Assembly (NCBI GenBank): GCA_013285855.1 | Contig: JABDGW010000001.1 | Coordinates: forward strand, 6,424-70,423 | Origin: Bacteroidota bacterium | GTDB taxonomy: Bacteria; Bacteroidota; Bacteroidia; Chitinophagales; Chitinophagaceae | DNA length: 64,000 nucleotides | Direction: 5' to 3' | In this document: piece by piece, positions 9,887-19,857 of the stretch | How positions within the stretch are numbered: position 1 is the first letter of the stretch | Layout: each line of letters begins with the position of its first letter | Notes under the pieces: model-generated | What the model was told of the DNA's origin: nothing | Databases searched by the model: none | Seen by the model: the letters and a program-made list of their open reading frames with translations, nothing else | Position numbers and translations under genes: made by a program

Positions 9887-10060
9887 GTTTTGCTGATTGC
9901 TAAATTCCAGGCATTTTCACCGAATTAAATAAGCATCCCAAATAATGTGATAATAGCTAAAAAAAATTATTTTGCCATAATATAAAGTTTGATGCAAGTC
10001 AAAACAATCTTTTACAGTATAAAGAAGCAGAATTAAACCATTAACAGAAAAAAATAAACT

Positions 10061-11242
10061 ATGCATATTAAGAACAATATATTTTTTATCTTATTGATCG
10101 CATTTGCAGCGTGTCAAAATAATTCAACAATGAACAATACAAGCAATACAGACAGTACAAAAAATGATGCAGACACAACCACACAATTAATTCCATCAGC
10201 GAAAGATTTTCAAAGCACGATTGATGAAAAGCAAACTGATTTATATGTGCTGAAGAATGGGAATATGCAGGTTGCCATCACGAATTATGGTGCAAGAATA
10301 GTAAGCATTATTGTGCCTGATAAAAACGGAAATCCAACCGATGTTTCTGTTGGATATGATGCAGTAAAACCATATTCAGAGGGTGGCGATACCTATTTTG
10401 GTGCTATCGTGGGCCGCTATGGAAACCGCATTGCAAAAGGCAAATTTAAACTTGATGAAAAAGAATATACATTGGCAACAAATAATGCACCCAACCATTT
10501 GCATGGCGGTAATAAAGGTTTTTCAAGAGTGGTGTGGGATGCACAACCACAAAATGATTCAACGTTAATTCTTACTTATTTGTCTAAAGATGGTGAAGAA
10601 GGTTATCCGGGAAATCTTACTTCAAAAGTTATATACACTGTATTAAGTAATAATAAATTAAAAATAGATTACGAGGCAACAACTGATAAGAACACTGTTT
10701 TAAATCTTACTAACCATACTTATTTTAATTTGAACGGGCAGGGCAGCGAAACGATTTTAAATCATGCTGTAATGATAAATGCTGACAGGTATACGCCGGT
10801 TGATTCTACACTAATTCCCACAGGAAAATTTGAAGCTGTTAAGGGAACCCCGCTTGATTTTAGAACGCCAACAGCAATTGGTATAAGAGTAAATGATACA
10901 AGCAATCAGCAAGTAAAATTTGGTCATGGCTATGATCACAATTTTGTTTTAAATACAAAAGGAAATTTGAATGAAAAAGCTGCAGAGGTTATCAGCGATC
11001 AGTCAGGTATTGTTATGGATGTTTATACGAAAGAACCGGGTTTACAATTTTATGTAGGTAATTTTATGAACGGAAGTCATACAATAAAAGGCGGAAAAAA
11101 AGATGATTACAGAACTGCTTTCTGCATGGAAACACAGCATTATCCAGATTCACCTAATCAACCAAATTTTCCAACAACAGAATTAAAACCGGGGCAGCAA
11201 TATCAAACAACAACAATCTATGCTTTTACAGTAAACAGGTAA
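10061..11242 (+). CDS. galM: Aldose 1-epimerase (lipoprotein)
   Basis: Lipobox AFAACQ; TNYGARIVSIIVPDKNGNPTDVSVGYD, GAIVGRYGNRIAKGKF, NLTNHTYFNL. Confidence 0.9.
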   Translation: MHIKNNIFFILLIAFAACQNNSTMNNTSNTDSTKNDADTTTQLIPSAKDFQSTIDEKQTDLYVLKNGNMQVAITNYGARIVSIIVPDKNGNPTDVSVGYDAVKPYSEGGDTYFGAIVGRYGNRIAKGKFKLDEKEYTLATNNAPNHLHGGNKGFSRVVWDAQPQNDSTLILTYLSKDGEEGYPGNLTSKVIYTVLSNNKLKIDYEATTDKNTVLNLTNHTYFNLNGQGSETILNHAVMINADRYTPVDSTLIPTGKFEAVKGTPLDFRTPTAIGIRVNDTSNQQVKFGHGYDHNFVLNTKGNLNEKAAEVISDQSGIVMDVYTKEPGLQFYVGNFMNGSHTIKGGKKDDYRTAFCMETQHYPDSPNQPNFPTTELKPGQQYQTTTIYAFTVNR

Positions 11243-11248
11243 GTGTGC

Positions 11249-12619
11249 TTAAAGTGGTTTGAATAGTTTTACGGCGATTAAATTTCCAGGTATTGGATTT
11301 TCATTCCAGTGTTCGTGCATTAACAATGCAGCGCCTAATGCAGATGCATGAGAAACAGTTGCCGCATACACTTCCATCTCAGGAAATGATATGGCAAGTA
11401 AATTCATATACACATCATTTTTACTAAAGCCGCCATCAACAAAAATTTTTTGCACAGCTGTGCCCTGTAAAACAAGTTTTAAAGCATGTACCTGCTGCTG
11501 CATTATATCTGACATTAGCTGATGATATGCCTGCTCATATGTTTTAAATTTTTTTAAATCACGCTCTTTAAATAAAGATTGCTGAACCATTGCATTTTTA
11601 TCACTCACTGGTTGCGTTATATTTTTCCGCTGGTTTTTTTTCAGCAGCGCTGCATCATAATTTATTGTTGTAAAATAATCCTCCGGCTTGCGAAAATATT
11701 CACTCAAAATTTTCACCTGTTGTTCATGTTCATAGCCTGCAAATAATCTTGATGCTTTAACAGGCTCTCCCTTATAATTAAGAAAACAAAGACAATCCTG
11801 ATGCAGTTCATAATCAGTAAGCATTGAATGATTAAACGGATTTAAGCTGATGCACCATGTGCCCGTTGATATTAAAACAAATGGTTCATTAAAAGAATGC
11901 AGGTATGGAATTAATGCCGCTGAACTATCATGCAAACCAATACCGGATAAATATTTTTTGTTGTTGTATTCAAACGGAATTGATGAAACAGATGGTAATA
12001 TAGGCGCAAAATATTTTTCTATACTTTCATTATTTATCCATTGATGATAGGCATGCTGATTAAAATTCCAGAGATTGGTATGGCAGCCGATGCTGGTAAT
12101 ATCTGTCGCAAAATTTTTAGTCAATATATAATGTAAATACTGAGGAAGGTGCAGCGCATATTTAATTGTAGAAAACGATTTTGGCTTTTCGTGTTTTAAA
12201 CGATATAGTTGCATGCCAGCATTAAGACTTCCTAAAACCGGCGATGCAGATTCTTTTGTAAAAGCACTTATGCCGCCATATTTTTTATAAAATCTTTGCT
12301 GCAGTTTCTGCGGAAATGGTTTAAGATAATTATATAAATGAGTAACCGGGTTTTCATTTTCATCAAGATAAACAAAGCTGGCGCCGTAAGCACAAAAGTT
12401 AATTGCTTTTATATTAAACCGGCCATCAGTAATAATTGCATCGAAAGAATTTTTTATCCATTCTGTTAATGCGTGTAAATCTTCACAGGGAAAGTTATCT
12501 TCATCTGTCGTTTCAGCAAGCTGTGTATTTTGTTCATAAATGATAGTATAATTTTCATCAAACAGAACAAGCTTCTTATTGGTTTTACCCACATCAAATA
12601 TGGCAATTACATTTTGCAT
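11249..12619 (-). CDS. FGGY-family carbohydrate kinase (rhamnulokinase-type by context)
   Basis: AIFDVGKTNKKLVLFDENY; VLISTGTWCISLNPF; IFVDGGFSKNDVYMNLLA. Adjacent to rhamnose isomerase-like gene. Confidence 0.8.
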   Translation of the reverse strand: MQNVIAIFDVGKTNKKLVLFDENYTIIYEQNTQLAETTDEDNFPCEDLHALTEWIKNSFDAIITDGRFNIKAINFCAYGASFVYLDENENPVTHLYNYLKPFPQKLQQRFYKKYGGISAFTKESASPVLGSLNAGMQLYRLKHEKPKSFSTIKYALHLPQYLHYILTKNFATDITSIGCHTNLWNFNQHAYHQWINNESIEKYFAPILPSVSSIPFEYNNKKYLSGIGLHDSSAALIPYLHSFNEPFVLISTGTWCISLNPFNHSMLTDYELHQDCLCFLNYKGEPVKASRLFAGYEHEQQVKILSEYFRKPEDYFTTINYDAALLKKNQRKNITQPVSDKNAMVQQSLFKERDLKKFKTYEQAYHQLMSDIMQQQVHALKLVLQGTAVQKIFVDGGFSKNDVYMNLLAISFPEMEVYAATVSHASALGAALLMHEHWNENPIPGNLIAVKLFKPL

Positions 12620-13893
12620 TACAATCCTGTTGCAATTGTTTTGCTGCCGCGTTCTTTTAATAAATGTTCGCGCACCTTTTCATTCCTGTATACAATAAGA
12701 GGACTGATTGCGCCGCCCTTTTGTAATCTTGCTTCGGCAATAATTGCACGCACATCAGTGCGAAAAGCGTGCTGTAAAATTTCCTGTGCTGTTACAACAT
12801 CGTTATTATTTTGCGCTTCTGATAATTTTTTCCTGTCAACTATTAAAGCCTGCGCATAAGCAATCATAATAGCTTCAACAGATTGCAACAGGTCTTCCAA
12901 CGGATCTTTTATATTGTGTGATGCATCAATCATCCAGGCTAAATCATTTGCATGATGCATATTTCGCGCATCCATTCCTTCAATCAATTCGTTAAAAATT
13001 AAAAATAACTGGTAAGGCCTGATGCTGCCAACTGTAAGATCATCATCTCCATATTTTGAATCATTAAAATGAAAACCACCGAGCTTTTTTTCCATTAACA
13101 GCAAAGCTACAATCTGTTCAATATTTGCATTGGGTAAATGATGGCCAAGATCAACAAGCGTGTAAGCTTTATCGCCAAGTTTGTTTGTATATAATAATGA
13201 TTGCCCCCAATCACCTACAGTCATCGAATAAAAATTGGGCTCATAAGCTTTATATTCAACAAACATTTTCCAATCAGCAGGTAAAGCTGCATATACTTCC
13301 TGCAAACTTTCCAGTGTGTTTTGAAAGGCTTTTCTAAAATTCAATTGACCAGGAAAGCTTGAGCCATCACTTAACCAAACTGTAAGTGATGACGATCCTA
13401 ATTCCATCCCATATTTTATTACTTCAATGTTATGATCAATTGCCTGTTTGCGCACAGCTTTATCAACGTGCTGCATTGAACCAAATTTGTAACTGAGCTT
13501 TTGATCGGGTTGATCCTGGAAAGTATTTGAGTTCATTGCGTCGAACTTTAAACCATTTTCTGCTGCAAGTTTTTGTATGTGTGAAGCATTGGAAGGAATA
13601 TCCCACGGAATATGTAATGATATAGCACCGCTCGATGTATTCAGTGCATTTAATAAACCAATGTCTTCAATTTTTTCTTCAAGATTTCGCGGCTCGCCAC
13701 CGCCTGGAAATCTTGCAAAGCGTGTGCCCCCTGTTCCTAATGCCCACGATGGAATGGCAACCTGGAAATCTTTTAAATGTTGAAGTATAACCAGAACATT
13801 ATTAATACCGGCAGCGATAAATTCAAATCTATTTTTATGCTCTTTTAAAAAGAATTGATTGTGCTGTTGAATTTTTTCTTTTTCAATTTTCAT
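12619..13893 (-). CDS. L-rhamnose isomerase (RhaI-type TIM barrel)
   Basis: GTGGTRFARFPGGGEPRNLEEKIEDIGLL; VEYKAYEPNFYSMTVGDWGQS; LVDLGHHLPNANIEQIV; GGFHFNDSKYGDDDLTVGSI. Confidence 0.8.
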   Translation of the reverse strand: MKIEKEKIQQHNQFFLKEHKNRFEFIAAGINNVLVILQHLKDFQVAIPSWALGTGGTRFARFPGGGEPRNLEEKIEDIGLLNALNTSSGAISLHIPWDIPSNASHIQKLAAENGLKFDAMNSNTFQDQPDQKLSYKFGSMQHVDKAVRKQAIDHNIEVIKYGMELGSSSLTVWLSDGSSFPGQLNFRKAFQNTLESLQEVYAALPADWKMFVEYKAYEPNFYSMTVGDWGQSLLYTNKLGDKAYTLVDLGHHLPNANIEQIVALLLMEKKLGGFHFNDSKYGDDDLTVGSIRPYQLFLIFNELIEGMDARNMHHANDLAWMIDASHNIKDPLEDLLQSVEAIMIAYAQALIVDRKKLSEAQNNNDVVTAQEILQHAFRTDVRAIIAEARLQKGGAISPLIVYRNEKVREHLLKERGSKTIATGL

Positions 13894-14056
13894 ATGAGTT
13901 TTTTAAAATTATCTGTTCAATAATTTCGGCAATCGCTAACAAGATAAAGATAGGCTGCATGCAAAAACAATCTTTACTGTGCTTTACTGTTAACACTTTT
14001 GAATATTATAATTTTTGAAAGCTAACAATTATTAGTTTTGATTCTCATTTTTACAT

Positions 14057-16129
14057 ATGAATAAGCTTGAAAATTTTGTTAAGGGAAGCTGGGTTACGGG
14101 AGATGATGAAGGGCAAATATTGTACAATGCCGTAACCGCAGAAACAATTGCATCAGCAACAACACAAGGGTTGGATTTTAAAGCAATGATTGATTATGCG
14201 CATACAGTTGGTAATCCAAATTTACGCAAACTAACTTTTCATGAACGGGGCAGGATGCTGCGGGCGCTTGCAATGCATTTAAGAAATCATCTCGAAAAGT
14301 TTTATACACTTTCTTATAAAACCGGTGCAACCAAAGCTGATAGCTGGGTTGATATTGAAGGTGGCATTGGTAATTTATTTTCTTATGCTTCGCTACGCAG
14401 AAAATTTCCTGATGAAACATTTGCTGTTGATGGCGACGGCATCAATTTAAGTAAGCACAACACATTCATGGGTCATCATATGCTGGTGCCGAAAGAAGGT
14501 GTTGCCATTCATATTAATGCTTTCAATTTTCCGGTTTGGGGCATGCTGGAAAAATGTGCCGTAAACTGGCTTGCCGGTATGCCTGCTATTGTAAAACCTG
14601 CAACAATTACAAGTTATTTAACTGAAGCAGTAGTAAAAGAAATTATCGCTTCAAACATATTGCCTCAAGGCGCACTGCAATTATTGTGTGGTAATGTTGG
14701 CGATTTATTAGATCATGTTACTGCACAGGATGTGATAACTTTTACGGGCTCAAAATCAACTGCATTAAAATTAAAAAAGCATGAAAGCATTTTAAATGAA
14801 TCTGTACCTTTTAACATGGAAGCTGATAGTTTAAATTGTATTGTGCTGGGTGATGATGTAAATCCAAACGATGCAGAGTGGGATATTTTTATTAAAGAGA
14901 TAAGAAAAGAAATGACGGCAAAAGCTGGACAAAAATGTACAGCCATCCGGAGAATTTTTGTGCCTGAAAATAAAATGGAAGATGCATGGAAATCATTAAA
15001 GCAATCTTTATCGCAAACAGTTATTGGCAATCCGCTAAATGATAAAGTAAGAATGGGTTCGCTTGCAGGCCAATCACAACGTAATGAAGTAAAACAACAG
15101 GTACAGAAATTATTAGCATCGTCACAGTTAATTTATGGTTCATTAGATAGTGTTGAAGTAACAGGTGCAGACGCAAGCAAAGGCGCATTTCTTTCACCAT
15201 TATTACTAATGAATTCAACGCCTTTTGCATCAAACGCTGTACACGAAATTGAAGCTTTCGGACCTGTAAGCACCATAATGCCTTATAAAAACCTGGATGA
15301 AGCAATTGCATTAAGCAAAATGGGAAAGGGTTCATTGTGTTCATCCATCGTTACGGCGAATGATACAATCGCAAAACAATATGTATTAGGTGCAGGCACA
15401 CATCACGGAAGAATTTTAATATTGAATAAAGATTGCGCAAAAGAAAGTACTGGTCATGGTTCGCCATTACCAATGCTTGTTCACGGTGGCCCGGGAAGAG
15501 CCGGTGGAGGTGAAGAAATGGGTGGCATGCGGGGCGTAAAACATTACATGCAGCGTGTAGCCATACAGGGCTCTCCAACATCAATTACAAACATTACAAA
15601 TGTTTATCAGCAACATGCAAAAAGTATTCAAAGCAGCGTACATCCTTTTAAAAAATACTTTGAAGAACTAAGTATTGGTGATCAGGTGATCACAGAAAAA
15701 AGAATTATTACAAGTGAGGATATTAACCGCTTTGCAGATTTAAGCGGAGATCATTTTTACGCACACATTCAAACAACCAATTTTGCCGGAACTATGTTTG
15801 AACAACAGGTTGCGCATGGATATTTTATCATGAGTATTGCTGCGGGTTTATTTGTTGACAGCTATGAAAAAAACCCTGTGCTGTTGAATTATGGCATTGA
15901 TGAATTACGGTTTACAAAACCTGCTTATCCCGGCACAGAGATCTATATTAAATTTACATGCAAAGAAAAATTACCTAACGATAAAAGAATAACCAATAAT
16001 GCTGAAGATTTTAAACGTGGCGATGATATTGAAAAAGGCATAGTGAAATGGCTGGTAGAAATGATTGATGAAACTGAGGAGCAGGTTGGTATTGCTACAA
16101 TATTAACGATGGTGGCTAAAAAAAATTAA
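14057..16129 (+). CDS. PaaZ-like bifunctional protein: aldehyde dehydrogenase plus MaoC dehydratase
   Basis: ALDH motifs (INAFNFPVWGMLEKCAVNWLAGMPAIVKPA, TFTGSKSTA, AGQKCTAIRR) fused to a C-terminal MaoC domain (FADLSGDHFYAHI). Confidence 0.85.
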   Translation: MNKLENFVKGSWVTGDDEGQILYNAVTAETIASATTQGLDFKAMIDYAHTVGNPNLRKLTFHERGRMLRALAMHLRNHLEKFYTLSYKTGATKADSWVDIEGGIGNLFSYASLRRKFPDETFAVDGDGINLSKHNTFMGHHMLVPKEGVAIHINAFNFPVWGMLEKCAVNWLAGMPAIVKPATITSYLTEAVVKEIIASNILPQGALQLLCGNVGDLLDHVTAQDVITFTGSKSTALKLKKHESILNESVPFNMEADSLNCIVLGDDVNPNDAEWDIFIKEIRKEMTAKAGQKCTAIRRIFVPENKMEDAWKSLKQSLSQTVIGNPLNDKVRMGSLAGQSQRNEVKQQVQKLLASSQLIYGSLDSVEVTGADASKGAFLSPLLLMNSTPFASNAVHEIEAFGPVSTIMPYKNLDEAIALSKMGKGSLCSSIVTANDTIAKQYVLGAGTHHGRILILNKDCAKESTGHGSPLPMLVHGGPGRAGGGEEMGGMRGVKHYMQRVAIQGSPTSITNITNVYQQHAKSIQSSVHPFKKYFEELSIGDQVITEKRIITSEDINRFADLSGDHFYAHIQTTNFAGTMFEQQVAHGYFIMSIAAGLFVDSYEKNPVLLNYGIDELRFTKPAYPGTEIYIKFTCKEKLPNDKRITNNAEDFKRGDDIEKGIVKWLVEMIDETEEQVGIATILTMVAKKN

Positions 16130-16134
16130 ACAAT

Positions 16135-16914
16135 ATGATTCATCAAATTCAACAAGGCTACGTAAAAACTGAAACCCACCAGGGCATTACTTCAATTGAA
16201 TTCTTTCATCCGCAAAGCAATTCTTTGCCTGCAAAGATTCTAGAAGAGATTGCACAGGAAATCCACATTGCCGGTCATGATGTTGATTGTAAATTGATCA
16301 TTCTTAAAAGTGCAGGTGACAGAACATTTTGCGCAGGCGCATCATTTGATGAGCTTGCTTCTATTTCAACTGAAACAGAAGGCACAAAATTTTTTAGCGG
16401 CTTTGCAAACGTTATTAATGCAATGCGTAAATGTTCAAAGTTTATTATTGGCAGAATACAAGGCAAATGTGTTGGCGGTGGCGTTGGCCTTGCTGCTGCC
16501 TGTGATTATGCAATTGCATTAGAAGGTGCAGATGTAAAACTAAGCGAACTTGCTTTAGGCATTGGGCCTTTTGTTGTTGGGCCTGCTGTTGAAAGAAAAA
16601 TTGGCGTTGCTGCATTTAGCCAGCTATCTATAGATGCAGCATCATGGCACAGCTGTGATTGGGCTAAACGCAAAGGTTTATACGCAGAACTCCACCATGA
16701 TATGGAAAGTTTGGAAGAAGGCATTCAGCAATTATCTTTTTCACTTGCACATACCAGCATACGGGCAATGGCAGAACTTAAAAAAATTTTGTGGCAGGGA
16801 ACAGAACATTGGGATAAACTTTTGCATGAAAGAGCGGCCATAAGCGGTAAGCTTGTTTTAAGTGATTTTACTAAAAATTATATAAAGCAATTTAAAGAAA
16901 AGCTAAGAGGCTAA
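16135..16914 (+). CDS. Enoyl-CoA hydratase/isomerase family protein
   Basis: SAGDRTFCAGASFDELA; GRIQGKCVGGGVGLAAACDYAIA crotonase motifs. Confidence 0.9.
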   Translation: MIHQIQQGYVKTETHQGITSIEFFHPQSNSLPAKILEEIAQEIHIAGHDVDCKLIILKSAGDRTFCAGASFDELASISTETEGTKFFSGFANVINAMRKCSKFIIGRIQGKCVGGGVGLAAACDYAIALEGADVKLSELALGIGPFVVGPAVERKIGVAAFSQLSIDAASWHSCDWAKRKGLYAELHHDMESLEEGIQQLSFSLAHTSIRAMAELKKILWQGTEHWDKLLHERAAISGKLVLSDFTKNYIKQFKEKLRG

Positions 16915-16985
16915 GAGAAAGAGAAATTTGAATTTACAATTGTTATTTCTTTATCTCCTTTACTCCTTCAATCTCTTAGTTACAT

Positions 16986-18260
16986 TTGCAGCAAACGGTA
17001 ATAATGGAAAAATTAAGCAAGTTGGCAGAAACTATGGTGGGCAGTGAAATTGTGCGGCTTGGAAATGAAATAAATGAACGCAAACGCAAAGGGGAAAATA
17101 TTTTCAATTTTACTATAGGCGATTTTGATCCCTCCGTTTTTCCCATACCTGAAGCGCTGGAAAAATTAATAATCGAAAGCTATAAAAATCACAATACAAA
17201 TTATCCGCCCGCAGAAGGCACAACAGAGTTGCGTGAATCTGTTTCCATTTTTATAAAAGAATGGCAGCATCTTAATTATTCCCCGGAAGAAATACTGATC
17301 GCTTGCGGGGGGAGACCATTGATCTATACATTGTTTAAAACTGTTGTAAACGAAGATGACAAAGTAATTTACGCCGCACCTTCATGGAATAATAATCATT
17401 ATACTAACCTGCATAAGGGCAAACATTGTATAATAGAAACAAAGCCCGAAAATAATTTCATGCCTGTGGCAGATGATATTGCGCCTAATATTAAAGATGC
17501 TGCGCTTATTTGCCTGTGTACGCCTCAAAACCCAACAGGAACTACCTTAAGCAAAGAATCACTTTCGGCAATATGCGATCTTATTGTTGAAGAAAATAAC
17601 AGGCGCGGAAAAGACAAGAAGAAACTTTATTTAATGTTTGACCAGATCTACTGGACACTGACTTATGGGATAATTGAACATTATAACCCTGTAACGCTGC
17701 ATCCTGAAATGCGTAATTATACAATTTTTATTGATGGCATTTCAAAAGCATTTGCGGCAACAGGTGTGCGTGTTGGATGGGCATATGGCCCTGCTGAAGT
17801 GCTCGCAAAAATGAAAGCTTTTTTAAGCCATATTGGTGCATGGTCGCCAATGGCTGAACAAAAGGCAACTGCAAAATATCTTTTAGAAAAAAAATTGTTA
17901 CAGCAATATTTTGATAAGTTTAAAGCTGAACTGGAATTAAGATTGAATAAAATTTATGAAGGATTAACGGCTTTAAAAAATGAAGGCTTTGATGTTGATG
18001 CAATTGCCCCGCAGGCTGGTATATATCTTACAATTAAATTTGATCTTGTTAGTAAGGCAACCGGTAATACAGCATTAAAATCACAGGAGGATGTTACGGA
18101 ATATTTGTTAAGTAAGGCAAATTTGGCTGTAGTTCCGTTTTATGCGTTCGGAGCGGAAAAAAGCTCTCCCTGGTATAGGTTAAGCGTAGGCACCTGTAAA
18201 ATAAATGACATTGAACCTTTTTTGCAAAATTTGAAAAAGGCCCTGCAGGATTTGCAATAA
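16986..18260 (+). CDS. Pyridoxal phosphate-dependent aminotransferase class I/II
   Basis: CTPQNPTGTTLSKE; FDQIYW; IDGISKAFAATGVRVGWAYGP (PLP lysine). Confidence 0.9.
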   Translation: MQQTVIMEKLSKLAETMVGSEIVRLGNEINERKRKGENIFNFTIGDFDPSVFPIPEALEKLIIESYKNHNTNYPPAEGTTELRESVSIFIKEWQHLNYSPEEILIACGGRPLIYTLFKTVVNEDDKVIYAAPSWNNNHYTNLHKGKHCIIETKPENNFMPVADDIAPNIKDAALICLCTPQNPTGTTLSKESLSAICDLIVEENNRRGKDKKKLYLMFDQIYWTLTYGIIEHYNPVTLHPEMRNYTIFIDGISKAFAATGVRVGWAYGPAEVLAKMKAFLSHIGAWSPMAEQKATAKYLLEKKLLQQYFDKFKAELELRLNKIYEGLTALKNEGFDVDAIAPQAGIYLTIKFDLVSKATGNTALKSQEDVTEYLLSKANLAVVPFYAFGAEKSSPWYRLSVGTCKINDIEPFLQNLKKALQDLQ

Positions 18261-18274
18261 TATTAATTGCTCTA

Positions 18275-18523
18275 TTAGTTTTTATTGCTGATAAATACAA
18301 ATGGTTTAAGCCGCTGCTCTTTTAATATCTGTTTTACCAGGTGAAGCTTTCGAATTACTTTGTAATGGTTAATATCAATAACTTCATTGGAAATGCATAG
18401 AGCATTAGAACTTTCAACATGGCAAAATAAATCATTCAAAAGCTCTATTTCATGCTCAAGCTCCTGTTGATTCATCATCTCTTTTTTTGTAAGTACCAGC
18501 AGGTCTCTATTTCGGGGGTTCAT
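18275..18523 (-). CDS. Small hypothetical protein (82 aa)
   Basis: Intact ORF in an otherwise unassigned gap; charged/helical composition; no family recognised. Confidence 0.4.
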   Translation of the reverse strand: MNPRNRDLLVLTKKEMMNQQELEHEIELLNDLFCHVESSNALCISNEVIDINHYKVIRKLHLVKQILKEQRLKPFVFISNKN

Positions 18524-18557
18524 AGTTCCCTGTTTATTTAGTGTTTAATATTTCCAA

Positions 18558-18689
18558 TTATCTTACAGAAGGGCAACCACATTTTGTTCTGTCACCAATA
18601 GTAGTTCTATAGCTAGAACTGCATGAAGTTGTCAAAACAATCGTTATTATAAGCATCAGAAAAAGACCAAGCTTTAGTTGCCGCTTCAT
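18558..18689 (-). CDS. Small lipoprotein, 43 aa, MKRQLKLGLFLMLIITIVLTTSCSSSYRTTIGDRTKCGCPSVR (not in supplied ORF track)
   Basis: Reverse complement of 18687..18558 gives ATG...TAA with a signal peptide, lipobox LTTS-C and CGCP C-terminus. Confidence 0.65.
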   Translation of the reverse strand: MKRQLKLGLFLMLIITIVLTTSCSSSYRTTIGDRTKCGCPSVR

Positions 18690-18742
18690 TATATTGTGAT
18701 TTGTAAATTACAGAGTTTTTATACAACTCAACAAAAAAATTT

Positions 18743-19828
18743 TTGAACACAGATATTCAGCATAAGAAAATTCTGATCGCACCGCTTGACTGGGGACTTG
18801 GACATGCCGCCCGTTGCATGGTAATAATTAATGATTTACAGAAACTTAATTGCGATATCACCATTGCCGGATCAGGAAAAATCAAAACCCTCCTTCAAAA
18901 CGAATTTCCAAATATTAACTTTCTTGATCTACCCGGATACAAAATATCTTATTCAAAATTTAAACGCTTACTCCCGCTGAAAATTTTAATACAAGTTCCA
19001 AAAATTTTAAAAATTATCCGTTTTGAAAATAAATGGCTGAAAAACATTCTGGAAATGTACAAGTTTGATGCGATAATTTCAGACAATCGTTTTGGTTTTT
19101 ATTCAAAAAAAATTACTTCTGTTTTTATAACCCACCAATTGCAAATAAAAACAAATTTATCCTGGCTTGATAAGAAATTACAACATTTAAATTACACTTA
19201 TATCAATAATTTTCATGAATGCTGGGTTCCTGATTTTAAAGAAAATCCAAATATAGCCGGCGAACTTTCTCATCCTGAAATATTACCTGAGATTATTGTA
19301 AAATATATGGGCCCGCTTTCAAGATTTAAAAAAATTACAACCGGCAAAATTCGTTTTAAATGGATGGCAATTATTTCAGGTCCTGAACCGCAACGAACCT
19401 TATTTGAAAAAAAAATTTTTGACATTGCATCAAAAACAAATGATGATTTTTTAATTGTGCGCGGTTTGCCTGGTGAAAAAGAAAATAATTTTTCTCTGTC
19501 CAATTGTAAAGTATTTAATCATTTAAATACTGCTGATATGCAGGAAGCTATTGAATCAAGCGAATTTATAATAAGCCGTTGCGGTTATACAACTGTAATG
19601 GAAATTTTAGCGCTTCAAAAAAAATCAGTTTTTATACCAACGCCTGGCCAAACCGAGCAGGAATATCTGGCTAAACATCTTTCAAAACAAAACTGGTGTT
19701 ATACATTCGATCAAAAAGAAGATTTTACCGAGCATCTTGGAAATGCAAAAACATTTGAATATAATTTTCCGGAAATAAATATGCAACAGCATACAGAAAT
19801 TATCACAAACTTTATTAATGCTCTTTAA
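18743..19828 (+). CDS. Glycosyltransferase (MurG/UGT-like)
   Basis: ILIAPLDWGLGHAARCMVIINDL; C-terminal SRCGYTTVMEILALQKKSVFIPTPGQTEQEYLAKHL. Confidence 0.8.
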   Translation: MNTDIQHKKILIAPLDWGLGHAARCMVIINDLQKLNCDITIAGSGKIKTLLQNEFPNINFLDLPGYKISYSKFKRLLPLKILIQVPKILKIIRFENKWLKNILEMYKFDAIISDNRFGFYSKKITSVFITHQLQIKTNLSWLDKKLQHLNYTYINNFHECWVPDFKENPNIAGELSHPEILPEIIVKYMGPLSRFKKITTGKIRFKWMAIISGPEPQRTLFEKKIFDIASKTNDDFLIVRGLPGEKENNFSLSNCKVFNHLNTADMQEAIESSEFIISRCGYTTVMEILALQKKSVFIPTPGQTEQEYLAKHLSKQNWCYTFDQKEDFTEHLGNAKTFEYNFPEINMQQHTEIITNFINAL

Positions 19829-19857
19829 TAATTGCACTAAATATCTTTGCGCACTTA

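Noticed and set aside
15021-15344. 107-aa minus-strand ORF
   Set aside because: Antisense to the ALDH domain of the PaaZ-like gene.
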